Shown: positions 17,341-26,419, numbered from the stretch's first letter. The stretch is DNA of 64,000 bases from Kribbella aluminosa (GCF_017876295.1 NZ_JAGINT010000002.1:2418001-2482000); one strand, 5' to 3'. Translations and numbers: made by a program. Notes: generated by a model not told the origin, from the sequence alone.

Positions 17341-19203
17341 ATGACCGACAGCGGTGAGCGGAACACGATGACGCGACGCACAGTGATCGGTGCGGGGATC
17401 GGTGCGGGGATCGGCGGCGCGGCGGCGCTGACCGCGGCCGGATTCGAGCCGGCGCCGGCGTTCGCGGGCGGTTCGGGGAAGACGGTCCGGCTGACCGTGA
17501 TGGGCACCACCGACCTGCACGGCAACGTGTTCAACTGGGACTACTTCAAGAACGCCGAGTACGACGACTCCGCGCACAACGACATCGGCCTGGCGAAGAT
17601 CTCCACGCTGGTCAGCGCCGTCCGGGACCGGATCGCGGCGGACCGGCACGCGCCGCGCCCGCTGATGCTGGACGCGGGCGACACCATCCAGGGCACCCCG
17701 CTGGCCTACTACTACGCGAAGATCGAGCCCATCACCGGCGGCCACACGCACCCGATGGCGGCCGCGATGAACCGGATCGGGTACGACGCCGCGGCGCTCG
17801 GCAACCACGAGTTCAACTACGGCCTCGACATCCTCCGCAAGTTCCAGCGCCAGTTGCGTTTCCCGCTGCTCGGCGCGAACGCCCAGGACTGGACGACCGG
17901 CCTGCCCGCGTTCCCGCCGTACGTGCTGAAGCGGGTGCACGTCCCAGGCGAGAAGCCGATCACGGTCGGCATCCTCGGCCTCACGAACCCGGGCATCGCG
18001 ATCTGGGACAAGGCGAACGTCGAGAACAAGCTCAAGTTCGGCGGCATCGTCGAGCTCGCGCGGCAGTGGGTCCCGAAGGTCCGCGCCGCGGGCGCCGACC
18101 TCGTGATCGCCTCGGTGCACTCGGGCATGGACCTGTCCTCGTCGTACGGCGACGCGCTGCCGTACCCGGAGAACGCGTCCGTACTGATGGCCGAGACCGT
18201 CCCGGGCATCGATGCCGTACTGGTCGGCCACGCGCACCTGGAGATCCCGGAGCGCCTGGTCACGAACAAGACCAGCGGCGAGCAGGTCGTGCTGAGCGAG
18301 CCGCTGAAGTGGGGCATGCGGCTGTCGCTGTTCGACCTGGACCTGCAGAAGGTCCGCGGACAGTGGAAGGTAGTCGCCCGGCACAGCCAGGTGCTGAACG
18401 CGAACACCGTCGACGCCGACCGGGACGTGGTCGCGCTGCTGCAGAAGGACCACGACAAGGTCGTCCAGTACGTGAACTCGAAGATCGGCACCTGCACCGA
18501 GGCGATGTCCGCGGCGACCGCGCCGTGGGAGGACACCGCCGCGCTCGACTTCGTGAACTTCGTCCAGGCGGACGCGGTGTCGAAGGCGCTCGCCGGTACG
18601 CCGCAGGCCTCGCTGCCGGTGCTGGCGATCGCGGCCCCGTTCAACCGGGACGCGGCGATCCCGGCCGGTGACGTATCGGTCCGCGACGTCGCGGGGCTGT
18701 ACGTCTTCGACAACACGCTGCTCGCGGTGACGATGACGGGCACGCAGGTCAAGGAGTACCTCGAGTTCTCCGCGCAGTACTTCAAGCAGATCAGTGGCAC
18801 CGGCCCGTTCCCGTCGGACCAGGTCACCAACGCGCCGACGTCGACCGCGCCGAACGGTACGCCGGACTACAACTACGACATCGTCGGCGGCCTGACCAAG
18901 CCGCTGACGTACAAGATCGACATCGCCAAGGCGCCCGGCGCGCGGATCACCGACCTCGCGTACGGCGGCACCCCGGTCGCCGCCGACCAGCAGTTCGTTG
19001 TCGCGGTCAACAACCACCGCCAGTCCGGCGGCGGCAACTTCCCGCACATCAAGACCGCCCCGGTGGTCTACAACCGCCAGGTCGAGATCCGCCAGCTGAT
19101 GATCGACTACGTGACCACCACCGGCACCGTCGACCCGAAGACCTTCCACACCACCGACTGGTCCCTGACCTCCAACGGCACCCCGATCACCGTCACCACC
19201 TGA
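17341..19203 (+). CDS. Secreted 5'-nucleotidase / 2',3'-cyclic phosphodiesterase (UshA family)
   Basis: 620 residues. The N-terminus carries twin arginines before a hydrophobic run ('MTRRTVIGAGIGAGIGGAAAL'), suggesting Tat export. The metallophosphatase domain has 'TDLHGNVFNWDYF', 'DAGDTIQGTPLA', 'ALGNHEFNYG', 'ASVHSG' and 'LVGHAHLEIP', the two-metal site. The C-terminal nucleotidase domain has 'GDVSVRDVAGLYVFDNTLLAV' and 'NNHRQSGGGNFP'. The family dephosphorylates extracellular nucleotides or 2',3'-cyclic nucleotides for phosphate and nucleoside recovery. It is monocistronic. Upstream, 17107-17340 holds GC-rich 'GGAGCGAAGCGACCGGAGCGA' type repeat DNA without a gene. Confidence 0.92.
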   Translation: MTDSGERNTMTRRTVIGAGIGAGIGGAAALTAAGFEPAPAFAGGSGKTVRLTVMGTTDLHGNVFNWDYFKNAEYDDSAHNDIGLAKISTLVSAVRDRIAADRHAPRPLMLDAGDTIQGTPLAYYYAKIEPITGGHTHPMAAAMNRIGYDAAALGNHEFNYGLDILRKFQRQLRFPLLGANAQDWTTGLPAFPPYVLKRVHVPGEKPITVGILGLTNPGIAIWDKANVENKLKFGGIVELARQWVPKVRAAGADLVIASVHSGMDLSSSYGDALPYPENASVLMAETVPGIDAVLVGHAHLEIPERLVTNKTSGEQVVLSEPLKWGMRLSLFDLDLQKVRGQWKVVARHSQVLNANTVDADRDVVALLQKDHDKVVQYVNSKIGTCTEAMSAATAPWEDTAALDFVNFVQADAVSKALAGTPQASLPVLAIAAPFNRDAAIPAGDVSVRDVAGLYVFDNTLLAVTMTGTQVKEYLEFSAQYFKQISGTGPFPSDQVTNAPTSTAPNGTPDYNYDIVGGLTKPLTYKIDIAKAPGARITDLAYGGTPVAADQQFVVAVNNHRQSGGGNFPHIKTAPVVYNRQVEIRQLMIDYVTTTGTVDPKTFHTTDWSLTSNGTPITVTT

Positions 19204-19265
19204 ACCTGCAGGCATACACAACCTGCCAGGTGCCGCCCAGCCTGTCCGACCGGTTGACCGATTCC

Positions 19266-19394
19266 CGGGATCATCCGGCAGGGCAGGCTGCGGCCGGGGA
19301 CGCGATCCCGCCGGGCAGCCCGGCGTTCGCGCTGACCCGCGAGCACCTCGACAACCTCCGTCGTACCGTCGAGTCTGCCCCGGAGCGGTCATGA
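19266..19394 (+). pseudogene. Gene remnant before the decayed creatininase
   Basis: An open frame without a start reads '...GDAIPPGSPAFALTREHLDNL' and 'RRTVESAPERS', and its TGA (19392-19394) overlaps the ATG at 19391 as ATGA, like real coupled genes in this genome. Upstream the frame has no RBS or plausible start. It looks like the last 40 or so codons of a deleted gene. The family cannot be named. Confidence 0.4.
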
Positions 19395-19779
19395 GCACCT
19401 TTCCGGAAAGAATCCGTCGCCACGCGACGAGAAGTTTCCGGAAACTGGCGGAGATGACGACCTACGAGGCGGCGGTGCGGGAGGCGCCGCTGGTGATCAT
19501 CCCGGTCGGCCGCCGGTCCCGTACGGCGTCTCCCCGCACCACATCGCGTTCGCCGGCACGATGAGGTTGTCACCGGCAACCTTTCTGCAGGTACTGCGGG
19601 ACCTGGTCGGGCACCGCGGCAACAACCCGGCCTGTCCGTGCTCGCGCAGGAGTACGTCCGCACCGGCGTGACGTACGCGTGGACGCCGGTCACGTCCGTG
19701 GTGCCGGACCTGATCACGGACGTCAGCGCCGTACACGGCCACGCCGGCGAGGCGGAGACCGCGCAGGCGTCCCCCTAGA
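19391..19779 (+). pseudogene. Decayed creatininase-family amidohydrolase
   Basis: Three blocks in shifting frames rebuild a creatininase-like protein. From ATG 19391 comes 'MTTYEAAVREAPLVIIPVG'. After a deletion comes 'PVPYGVSPHHIAFAGTMRLS', then 'LQVLRDLVG'. After another deletion comes 'GNNPALSVLAQEY' and 'SAVHGHAGEAETAQA', then a stop. The metal-binding 'EQHGPHLP' region and most of the 'NGHGGNN' motif are missing, so it cannot be active. Intact members hydrolyse creatinine or related amides, or mature mycofactocin (MftE). The 230 bp after it, up to pncA, hold no recognisable gene. Confidence 0.7.
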
Positions 19780-20013
19780 AGCCCCCGTCAAGGTTCCCGC
19801 CCGTGTGTGTGCCGGTCGACAGGTAGAGCACCGGCGAGACGCCGTACGCGCGATCACGTTTACGCTCAGGTGCACTACCTGACCGGTCGACACCTCCTGT
19901 CGAGAATGCACACCAGGAGGGCGCCGCCACCAAGGCGTTGTCGCCGGCCTGCGTCGGTACCTGGTGCGTCCCCGCAGGAGGCAATAGGTCAGTCGTCGCG
20001 GAGCGGTGTCCGT

Positions 20014-20592
20014 CTAGGTGACGGTGATGCCGGCGTTGCGGAGGTCGGTCAGGGCTTGGTGGGTGGTGGGTTCGGCTACGCCGGCGGTGAGGGTGGTGAG
20101 GACGGTGGTGTCGAAGCCCTGGGCCTTGGCGTCGAGGGCGGTGGCACGGACGCAGTAGTCGGTGGCGATGCCGCAGACGTCGACGTCTGTGACGCCCTTG
20201 CCGCGGAGCCAGTCGGCGAGTGGGTGGCCGCCTTCGTGGGACTTGCCTTCGAAGCCGGAGTACGCCGCGGCGTACTCGCCCTTGTCGAAGATCGCGTCGA
20301 ACGGTTGCGGGTCGAGGTTCGGGTGGAAGCTGACGCCGTCGGTGCCGGCCACGCAGTGCGGAGGCCAGGAGTTCACGAAGTCGGGCGTCTTGGAGAAGTG
20401 GTCGCCCGGGTCGATGTGGTGGTCACGGGTGGCCACGACGTACGCGTACTGCCGCTCGTCCGGCTCCGCCTCGTGCCACTCGTGCAGCAGCTCGCCGATC
20501 CGGAACGCGACGTCGGCGCCGCCGGCGACGGCCAGGCTCCCGCCCTCGCAGAAGTCGTTCTGCACATCAACCACGATCAGTGCCCGGGCCAT
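20014..20592 (-). CDS. pncA: Nicotinamidase
   Basis: 192 residues from ATG 20592, with AAAGGAG 7 bp upstream. It hydrolyses nicotinamide to nicotinate for NAD salvage. The isochorismatase-like fold is clear, with catalytic triad Asp9 ('VVDVQNDF'), Lys104 ('FDKGEYAAAYSGFEG') and Cys147 ('GIATDYCVRAT'). Metal ligands are in the 'RDHHIDPGDHF' and 'HCVAGTDG' regions. The next enzyme, nicotinate phosphoribosyltransferase, is at 30006-31340, not in the same operon. Confidence 0.95.
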   Translation of the reverse strand: MARALIVVDVQNDFCEGGSLAVAGGADVAFRIGELLHEWHEAEPDERQYAYVVATRDHHIDPGDHFSKTPDFVNSWPPHCVAGTDGVSFHPNLDPQPFDAIFDKGEYAAAYSGFEGKSHEGGHPLADWLRGKGVTDVDVCGIATDYCVRATALDAKAQGFDTTVLTTLTAGVAEPTTHQALTDLRNAGITVT

Positions 20593-20658
20593 CGCGCCGC
20601 TCCTTTGCCGGAGTACTCCTGAGCCCACCGTACAAGCGCCGACGCCGTCCAGGCTGCA

Positions 20659-21438
20659 TTACGAGGGAATCAGGTCGCCGCCCGTGACGTGCAGGAGCTG
20701 GCCCTGGATCGACCTGGTACGCGGGGACGTGAGGAACAGGATCGCGTCGGCGAGCTCGGACGCGTCCGGCAGGTGCCGCGCGGTGAAGCCGGCCGCGATC
20801 CGCTCCAGCGCGGGCTGCGGAATCACTCGGTGTACGCCGTTCTCCAGCGTGATCCCGGGCAGTACGACGTTGACGAGTACGCCGTCCGCGCCCAGATCGT
20901 GCTGCAGGCTCGCGGCCAGGCCGTGCAGCCCCGCCTTGGCCGCGCCGTACGCCCAGGAACCGGCCATGCCGCGTTCCGCCAGGTCGGTCGAGAGCAGGAC
21001 GAGCCGCCCATGTTCCGAGCGCCGCAGCGCGGGCGCGACCTGCTGCACCAGGTGGAAGTTCCCTTCGAGGTTCGCCCGGATGATCCCGGTCCACCACTCC
21101 GGCCGGGACTCCTCGATCCGCGACGGCCGCTCGTCGTACCCGAGCGTGCCCCAGCTGACCGCGTTCGCGACGACCGCGTCGAGACCGCCCCAGTGCTCGA
21201 CGGTCGAGGCGACCGCCGCGGCGATGGTCTCCGGCGCACCGAGATCCATCGGTACGACGTACGCCGTGCCGCCGGCCGCCTCGATCTCCTCCGCGACCGC
21301 CTCGGCGGCGTCCTTCCGGGTGTTGTAGGTGATCGCGACCCGCGCGCCTTCCCGCCCGTACGCGATCGCGGTGTCCCGCCCGATCCCGGACGACCCGCCG
21401 GTCACCAGCACTGCCACGTCCTTGAAACCCAGGTCCAT
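20659..21438 (-). CDS. Short-chain dehydrogenase/reductase
   Basis: 259 residues. A Rossmann motif 'TGGSSGIG' (13-20), the NAG-like 'VVANAVSWG', catalytic Ser150 ('LLSTD'), Tyr164 and Lys168 ('YGAAK') are all present. The C-terminal 'GQLLHVTGGD' resembles the enoyl-ACP reductase-like/SDR branch. The substrate is unknown. The gene is single, with AGGAGG before ATG 21438, and its promoter overlaps a strong double operator at 21460-21492. It is therefore probably induced by a specific ligand through a repressor that is not encoded next to it. Confidence 0.9.
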   Translation of the reverse strand: MDLGFKDVAVLVTGGSSGIGRDTAIAYGREGARVAITYNTRKDAAEAVAEEIEAAGGTAYVVPMDLGAPETIAAAVASTVEHWGGLDAVVANAVSWGTLGYDERPSRIEESRPEWWTGIIRANLEGNFHLVQQVAPALRRSEHGRLVLLSTDLAERGMAGSWAYGAAKAGLHGLAASLQHDLGADGVLVNVVLPGITLENGVHRVIPQPALERIAAGFTARHLPDASELADAILFLTSPRTRSIQGQLLHVTGGDLIPS

Positions 21439-21459
21439 GACCCGTCCTCCTGGTTATAG

Positions 21460-21492
21460 TTAGTCGGCTAAGCAGAAAACTTAGCCGACTAA
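21460..21492. promoter_or_regulatory. Double quasi-palindromic operator upstream of the SDR gene
   Basis: TTAGTCGGCTAAG (21460-21472) and CTTAGCCGACTAA (21480-21492) are perfect 13-bp inverted repeats with a 7-bp spacer. Each arm also contains a quasi-palindrome TTAG-N4-CTAA; the two centres are 21 bp apart, two helical turns. On the minus strand they precede a -10-like TATAAC at about 21455-21450. The pattern suits two cooperating TetR- or MarR-type dimers. Confidence 0.7.
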
Positions 21493-21614
21493 TAAACTCG
21501 ATGCAAGCCCGGTTTCCGGAAGCCATGTGCTGACAGTTATGGTTTGACGGCGCATTGTTACCGAGTCATGGGGCCGGCATCTTCCGCCGGGGCGGGCCCT
21601 TGGGGGGTTCGTTC

Positions 21615-23159
21615 ATGAAGAAGGCCGTTCTGGCCGCGGTTGTCGCCGCGGCCGTCATTGCTGCTGCGTTGGTTCCGTCCGGGCCTGCGGTGCAGGCTGC
21701 GACCGGGAGCGCGGCGCGCAGTGCGCCGCGCGGGTTCGGGTCCGCGTTGTCGTCGGTGGAGCAGCTGTCCTGGCAGACGAACGCGAGCGTGAACGCGGTC
21801 GCCGTCGCCGGGGACCTGGTGTTCGCCGGTGGTCTGTTCACCCGGGTCCGGCCGCCGGGCAAGGCCCGTGGCGTGGGGGACGTGGCGCGGAAGTACTTCG
21901 TGGTGCTCAACCGGACCACCGGCGTACCGACGCGGTTCGCGCCGAGCGTGAACGGGCCGGTCTGGAGCATCGCCGCGTCGCCGGACGGCCGCCGGGTCGT
22001 GATCGGCGGCGACTTCACCGTGGTGGACGGCGTACCGCGGTCCCGGGTGGCGATGTTCGACGTTGCCACCGGCAAGCTCGTGGCCGGCTGGGACCCGGTG
22101 GTGAACTACCGCGTCGCCGCACTGAAGGTCACCGCCGGCACGGTCTATCTCGGCGGCTCGTTCGGCGCCGTCGACAAGGTCGCCCGGGAGCGCCTCGCCG
22201 CGGTCGCGCTGAGCACCGGCGCGCTGCTGCCGTGGGACCCGGGCGCGAACGACGACGTCCACGCGCTCGAGGTGTCGACCGACGGTGCGCGGGTCTTCGT
22301 CGGCGGCGGGTTCACCACGATCGGCGGCCGCGACCAGCACGCGCTCGCGATGCTGAACGCCCGGACCGGCGCGGTGCTCGCGATGCCCGCCGCGGCCGCG
22401 ATCCCGCCGCTGTCCGAGGAGTGCGACAGCCGGGTCAAGGACCTCGAGGTCCAGGGAGACAAGGTGTTCGCGTCCAACGCCGGCACCAACAGCATGCAGT
22501 GCTACGACGGCGTGCTCGCCGCGGACAGCACGACCGGCAAGCTGCTCTGGCAGAGCAAGTGCCTGGGCGCGACCGAGGCGATCGTTGCGATCGGCAACTG
22601 GCTGTACAAGGGCTCGCACGCCCACGACTGCAGCGCGGACGGGGAGTTCCCCGACAAGACCGGCATGCATCACCTGCTCGTCTACAGCACGATCACCGGC
22701 AAGCTCGGTCCCTGGTTCCCGAACACGGATGCCGGCGGTACGACGCTGGTCGGCCCACTCGCGTTCGCGTCCGGCGGCAACGACCTCTGGGCGGGCGGTG
22801 ACTTCACGGCGGTGAACGGCAAGCCGCAGGAGGGGCTGACCCGGTTCACCGACGTACCGGGCGGTGCCGCGCCGGCGCGTCCGGCCGCGCCGAAGGTGGC
22901 GAGCGCGCGGCCGAACAAGGTGACGATCGCCTTCGAGACCGTGCTCGACCGCGACAACCTGACGCTCACCTACCTGCTGTACCGCGGCAACACCCGGATC
23001 GGCAGCTGGTCGCGGACGTCGAACTCGTGGACCAGGCCGACCGTCACCTCGGTGACCGACTCCGGCCTGACCAGCGGTCAGACGCTGTCCTACCGCGTCG
23101 AGGTCAGCGACGGCCGCAACGTCAGCAGGAGCGCCGCGGCCACCGTCAAGGTCCGCTGA
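21615..23159 (+). CDS. Secreted beta-propeller protein with C-terminal Fn3-like domain
   Basis: 514 residues. A Sec signal peptide is present ('MKKAVLAAVVAAAVIAAALV', cleavage after 'AVQA'). Repeated blades of about 45-50 residues follow, of the type 'VFVGGGFTTIGGRDQHALAML', 'LYLGGSFGAVD' and 'DLWAGGDFTAVNGK'. Five or more copies over about 50-420 indicate a delta-60/PQQ-like propeller. The last 95 residues form a fibronectin-type III domain ('KVTIAFETVLDRDNLTLTYLLYRG'). No catalytic motif is seen. Such proteins are common in actinobacterial secretomes with unknown roles, possibly surface adhesion or polymer binding. Confidence 0.8.
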   Translation: MKKAVLAAVVAAAVIAAALVPSGPAVQAATGSAARSAPRGFGSALSSVEQLSWQTNASVNAVAVAGDLVFAGGLFTRVRPPGKARGVGDVARKYFVVLNRTTGVPTRFAPSVNGPVWSIAASPDGRRVVIGGDFTVVDGVPRSRVAMFDVATGKLVAGWDPVVNYRVAALKVTAGTVYLGGSFGAVDKVARERLAAVALSTGALLPWDPGANDDVHALEVSTDGARVFVGGGFTTIGGRDQHALAMLNARTGAVLAMPAAAAIPPLSEECDSRVKDLEVQGDKVFASNAGTNSMQCYDGVLAADSTTGKLLWQSKCLGATEAIVAIGNWLYKGSHAHDCSADGEFPDKTGMHHLLVYSTITGKLGPWFPNTDAGGTTLVGPLAFASGGNDLWAGGDFTAVNGKPQEGLTRFTDVPGGAAPARPAAPKVASARPNKVTIAFETVLDRDNLTLTYLLYRGNTRIGSWSRTSNSWTRPTVTSVTDSGLTSGQTLSYRVEVSDGRNVSRSAAATVKVR

Positions 23160-23162
23160 CCG

Positions 23163-24560
23163 CTAGCACCGGGTTCCACGAGCAGGTACGACGAGCTCGG
23201 CCAGGTAGGCGTCGATCTTCGCCCGGGCGCACGCGTTGAACTGGTACAACGTGTGCCCGGGCCCGTCGTGGTAGATCGACCCGCTGCCCGGCACCTGGTC
23301 GACCACCCGCGACGCCGCCTGGAACTCGCTCCAGTTCCCGGCCATCAGCAGCGGCGGCAGACCGTCCGGCAACGCGGCCGGCCGGTTGCGTACTGGGATC
23401 GGCCAGCCGACGCAGGACAGCATCGCCTGCTCGATCGTCGCCACCGCCCCGGTGTACGGCGCGGCCGCGCGCATCCGGCGTACCTGCTGCTCGAGTTGCC
23501 GGTGGTCGGCCGGGTGCGGCCAGTCGGTGCACTCCACGACACCCGGCGAGGCGGTCATCGCGAACGGCGCGTTCGGCGGATCCGGGATGAAGCCCGACGC
23601 GTCCCCAGTCGACGCGGCCTTCTCGAGTGCCGCGGCGAGTCGCGGGTACGACGCCGCGCCCACCCGCGCGAGGGCGACACCTTGCGCGCGGATGTCGTCG
23701 CCGCCGTACTTCACGTCGCCGGCCGGTAGCGGTGTCCGATCGGCGCGGGCCGTGATCCGCTGCCAGAGGGCCGGCGCGTTCGCGCAGTTTCCTTGCGTAC
23801 GGCACCAATCGAAGAACCGGATCAGGTAGCTCTGGACGTCCCGCGCGAGCCGCGCCAGCTCACGGTCCCAGTCCGCGGCGCTGTGGTTCCAGGTCCCGTC
23901 CAGCACCATCGCGCGGACCCGCTGCGGGAACAGCTGCGCGTACGCCTGCCCGATGAACCCGCCGTACGACGCGCCGTAGAAGCTCGTCTGCCGCTCGCCG
24001 AGCGCCTGCCGGATCGCGTCGGCGTCGCGGGCGTGGGTGGCCGAGTCCATCGCGCCGAACAGCTCCGGATCCTTCGCCTGGCAGCGTTCCGCGGCCGCGC
24101 GGTTGGTGGCCGCGATGCGATCGAACTCCGCCTGGTCCCGCGGCAGCGCCGGGATCCGGGCCCCGGTCCAGTCGCACCGGAGGTTCGTACTGAGGCCGGG
24201 GAGGTTCGGCCCGCCGCGGAGGTCCCAGGTGACGATGTCCATCTTCTGCCGCAGCCCGGCGAAGGACTCCCCGCCGCCGTACTTGCGCATGAGATCGATG
24301 CTGATGCCGACCGGGCCGCCGAAGTTGACCAGCACCGAGCCTTTCGGCTTCGGGGCCGTGGAGCGGAGCCGGCCGATGGTCAGCGTGAGCCGGCGGCCGT
24401 TCGGGTGGTCCCAGTCGACCGGGACCTTCAGCGTGGCGCATTGGATCCCGACCGAGCCGGGGCCGCCGGGGCATTCGCCCCAGGTGAGCGTTTGGGCGGG
24501 TGGGGTGAGGACGTTGGTCGTCAGCATCCCGCTCGCCGCGAGTGCGAGTAGTTTCAGCAT
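23163..24560 (-). CDS. Secreted alpha/beta hydrolase, tripeptidyl-aminopeptidase-like, divergent active site
   Basis: 465 residues from ATG 24560, with a signal peptide. The fold is that of Streptomyces tripeptidyl aminopeptidases (SlpD/TAP): 'CATLKVPVDWDHP', nucleophile Ser in 'SFYGASYGGFIGQAYA', and a C-terminal cap. The His is present ('DGPGHTLYQFNACARAKI'). However, the acid-residue strand, normally with Asp ('LDPxTP'), reads 'LLMAGNWSEFQAASR', with no Asp. The oxyanion loop reads 'FGGPVG' instead of 'NPGGPGGSG'. It may be a poor or altered enzyme. It is alone, its 3' end 3 bp from the convergent propeller gene. Confidence 0.82.
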   Translation of the reverse strand: MLKLLALAASGMLTTNVLTPPAQTLTWGECPGGPGSVGIQCATLKVPVDWDHPNGRRLTLTIGRLRSTAPKPKGSVLVNFGGPVGISIDLMRKYGGGESFAGLRQKMDIVTWDLRGGPNLPGLSTNLRCDWTGARIPALPRDQAEFDRIAATNRAAAERCQAKDPELFGAMDSATHARDADAIRQALGERQTSFYGASYGGFIGQAYAQLFPQRVRAMVLDGTWNHSAADWDRELARLARDVQSYLIRFFDWCRTQGNCANAPALWQRITARADRTPLPAGDVKYGGDDIRAQGVALARVGAASYPRLAAALEKAASTGDASGFIPDPPNAPFAMTASPGVVECTDWPHPADHRQLEQQVRRMRAAAPYTGAVATIEQAMLSCVGWPIPVRNRPAALPDGLPPLLMAGNWSEFQAASRVVDQVPGSGSIYHDGPGHTLYQFNACARAKIDAYLAELVVPARGTRC

Positions 24561-24660
24561 GCGGCTCACGGTTCCGCGGATTCCCCGTCCGCACATCGGA
24601 CCAGGAGCCGTCGGACCACGGTCCGAGGCGAGGTGCCGAGCCGTCGGCTAGGTTCGACGC

Positions 24661-25761
24661 GTGACGGAGTACGGCTTGGCCAGGCGGCAGTTGATCGCCG
24701 TGGACTGCTTCGTCGCGATCGGGTACGCCGTACTCGTCCTGGCCACCACATCCACCACAGCAGGGCTCGTTGCGCTGGGGCTCACCCTGCCGATCGCGGT
24801 ACGGCGGATCTGGCCGGTGCCCGCGTTCGCGATCGCGGCGGTCGTCTCGGTCGTCGCCGTCCTCGCGAACGCGCTTCGCGATCCGCTCCTGGCGGCCGCC
24901 TACGTCCTGTACGTCGTCGCGCTCACCCGGCCCTCGTCCCGCCCGGTGTCGAGCCGCCGCCTGCTCGGGCTGGCCGGCGGGCTCGGGTTCGTCGTACTGC
25001 TGCTCGCCGTGGTGGCCGGTGCGCCGGCAGGTCAGTCGCGGGCCGCGGTCGTGCTGACCGGGTTCGCCGCGCTGTACGGCGCGTGGGTCCTCGGACAGGT
25101 CGTCCGGGACCGGCGCGCGGCGGCCGCCCGCGCCGCGCAGGCGCTCGCCGAGCAGGCCGTCGCCGCGGAACGGTTGCGGATCGCCCGCGAGCTGCACGAC
25201 ATCGTTGCCCACAGCATGGGTCTGATCGCGGTCAAGGCCGGAGTCGCGAACCATGTCCTGCAGGTCCGTCCGGAGGAGGTGTCCGACGCGTTGTCCGTGA
25301 TCGAGTCGACCAGCCGGGACGCGTTGGTCGAGCTGCGGCACATGCTCGGACTGCTGCGGACGTCCGACGACGAACCCGCGGACCTCACCCCGCCTGCCGG
25401 GCTGGCCGCGCTGCCGGAGCTGGTCGCCCGCGTCGAGTCCACCGGCGTCCGCGTCGACCTCACGCTCGACGTACCCGAACCGCTCCCGGAGGCCGTCGGG
25501 CTGACCGTCCACCGGATCGTCCAGGAGTGCCTCACGAACGTCACCAGACACGCCCGCGCCGACCACTGCCGCATCACGGTCACCGGCAGCGGGAACGCAG
25601 TACACGTGGAAGTGACCGACGACGGCGCCGGCGGTACGGCGGTCGAGGGACACGGGCTGATCGGGATCCGCGAGCGCGTCAGCGTGTACGGCGGGACGTA
25701 CCGCGCCGGGCCGTTGCCGGGTGGCGGCTTCGAGGTCGTCGTACGGCTGCCGCATGCCTGA
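24661..25761 (+). CDS. NarL-type sensor histidine kinase
   Basis: 366 residues from GTG 24661. Four to five TM segments lie in the first 150 residues with almost no extracellular loop, so it probably senses within or at the membrane. The HisKA_3 box 'ERLRIARELHDIVAHSMGLI' carries phospho-His179. The ATPase part has 'VQECLTNVTRHARA' (N-box), 'VTDDGAGG' and 'GHGLIGIRERV'. Partner of the LuxR-type regulator, whose ATG overlaps its last codons by 8 bp. Confidence 0.92.
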   Translation: MTEYGLARRQLIAVDCFVAIGYAVLVLATTSTTAGLVALGLTLPIAVRRIWPVPAFAIAAVVSVVAVLANALRDPLLAAAYVLYVVALTRPSSRPVSSRRLLGLAGGLGFVVLLLAVVAGAPAGQSRAAVVLTGFAALYGAWVLGQVVRDRRAAAARAAQALAEQAVAAERLRIARELHDIVAHSMGLIAVKAGVANHVLQVRPEEVSDALSVIESTSRDALVELRHMLGLLRTSDDEPADLTPPAGLAALPELVARVESTGVRVDLTLDVPEPLPEAVGLTVHRIVQECLTNVTRHARADHCRITVTGSGNAVHVEVTDDGAGGTAVEGHGLIGIRERVSVYGGTYRAGPLPGGGFEVVVRLPHA

Positions 25762-26419
25762 GATCCGGGTTTTGGTCGCCGACGACCAGGCGTTGCTGCG
25801 CGGGAGCTTCCGGGTGCTGATCGACACCACGCCGGGGCTGATCACGGTCGGCGAGGCGGCGAACGGTGTCGAGGCCGTCGAGCTCGCGCGCCGGGAGCAG
25901 CCCGACGTCGTACTGATGGACGTCCGGATGCCCGTGCTGGACGGCATCGAGGCCACCCGGCAGATCTGCTCCGAGAGTGTCAGGACCAAGGTGCTGATCC
26001 TGACGATGTTCGACCTCGACGACGCGGTGTACGCCGGGCTGCGCGCCGGGGCGAGCGGCTTCCTGCTGAAGGACGTACCGCCGGTCGAACTGCTCCAGGC
26101 GATCACCGTCGTCGCGGCCGGCGAGGGACTGCTCGCACCGTCGATCACGCGCCGGCTGATCGCGGAGTTCGCGCGGCTGGCCGAGCCCGGGCAGGCGCCG
26201 CTGGCCGGGCTGACCGGCGTGACCGACCGCGAACGCGAGGTCCTGACGCTGATCGCGCGCGGCCTGTCGAACCAGGAGATCTGCGACCACCTGAACGTCG
26301 GCCGTGGCACCGTGAAGACCCACATCGGCCACCTCCTCGCCAAGCTCCACGCCCGCGACCGCGCGCAGCTGGTGATCGCCGCCTACGAGTCGAACCTGGT
26401 CCAACCACGCCGCCGCTGA
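25754..26419 (+). CDS. NarL/LuxR-type response regulator
   Basis: 221 residues from ATG 25754, inside the end of the kinase gene, so translation is coupled. The receiver has Asp10/Asp11 and phospho-acceptor Asp56 ('VVLMDVRMPVLDG'), with Lys in 'SGFLLKDVPP'. The LuxR helix-turn-helix (about 155-215) has 'LTDREREVLTLIARGLSNQEIC', broken here as 'VTDREREVLTL' and 'LNVGRGTVKTHIGHLLAKL'. It forms a standard two-component pair. The nearest co-directional gene is a TauE-type permease 42 bp later, a possible target. Confidence 0.93.
   Translation: MPEIRVLVADDQALLRGSFRVLIDTTPGLITVGEAANGVEAVELARREQPDVVLMDVRMPVLDGIEATRQICSESVRTKVLILTMFDLDDAVYAGLRAGASGFLLKDVPPVELLQAITVVAAGEGLLAPSITRRLIAEFARLAEPGQAPLAGLTGVTDREREVLTLIARGLSNQEICDHLNVGRGTVKTHIGHLLAKLHARDRAQLVIAAYESNLVQPRRR

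Noticed and set aside
15607..19398. 1263-codon minus-strand frame
   Set aside because: Most of it is antisense to the 5'-nucleotidase and the two-TM membrane protein. Only the short part at about 16804-17106 is real, as the N-terminal half of the deacetylase.
19780..20013. Coding region before pncA
   Set aside because: Frames are short, lack RBS and show no motif. It appears to be degraded DNA continuing from the creatininase remnant.
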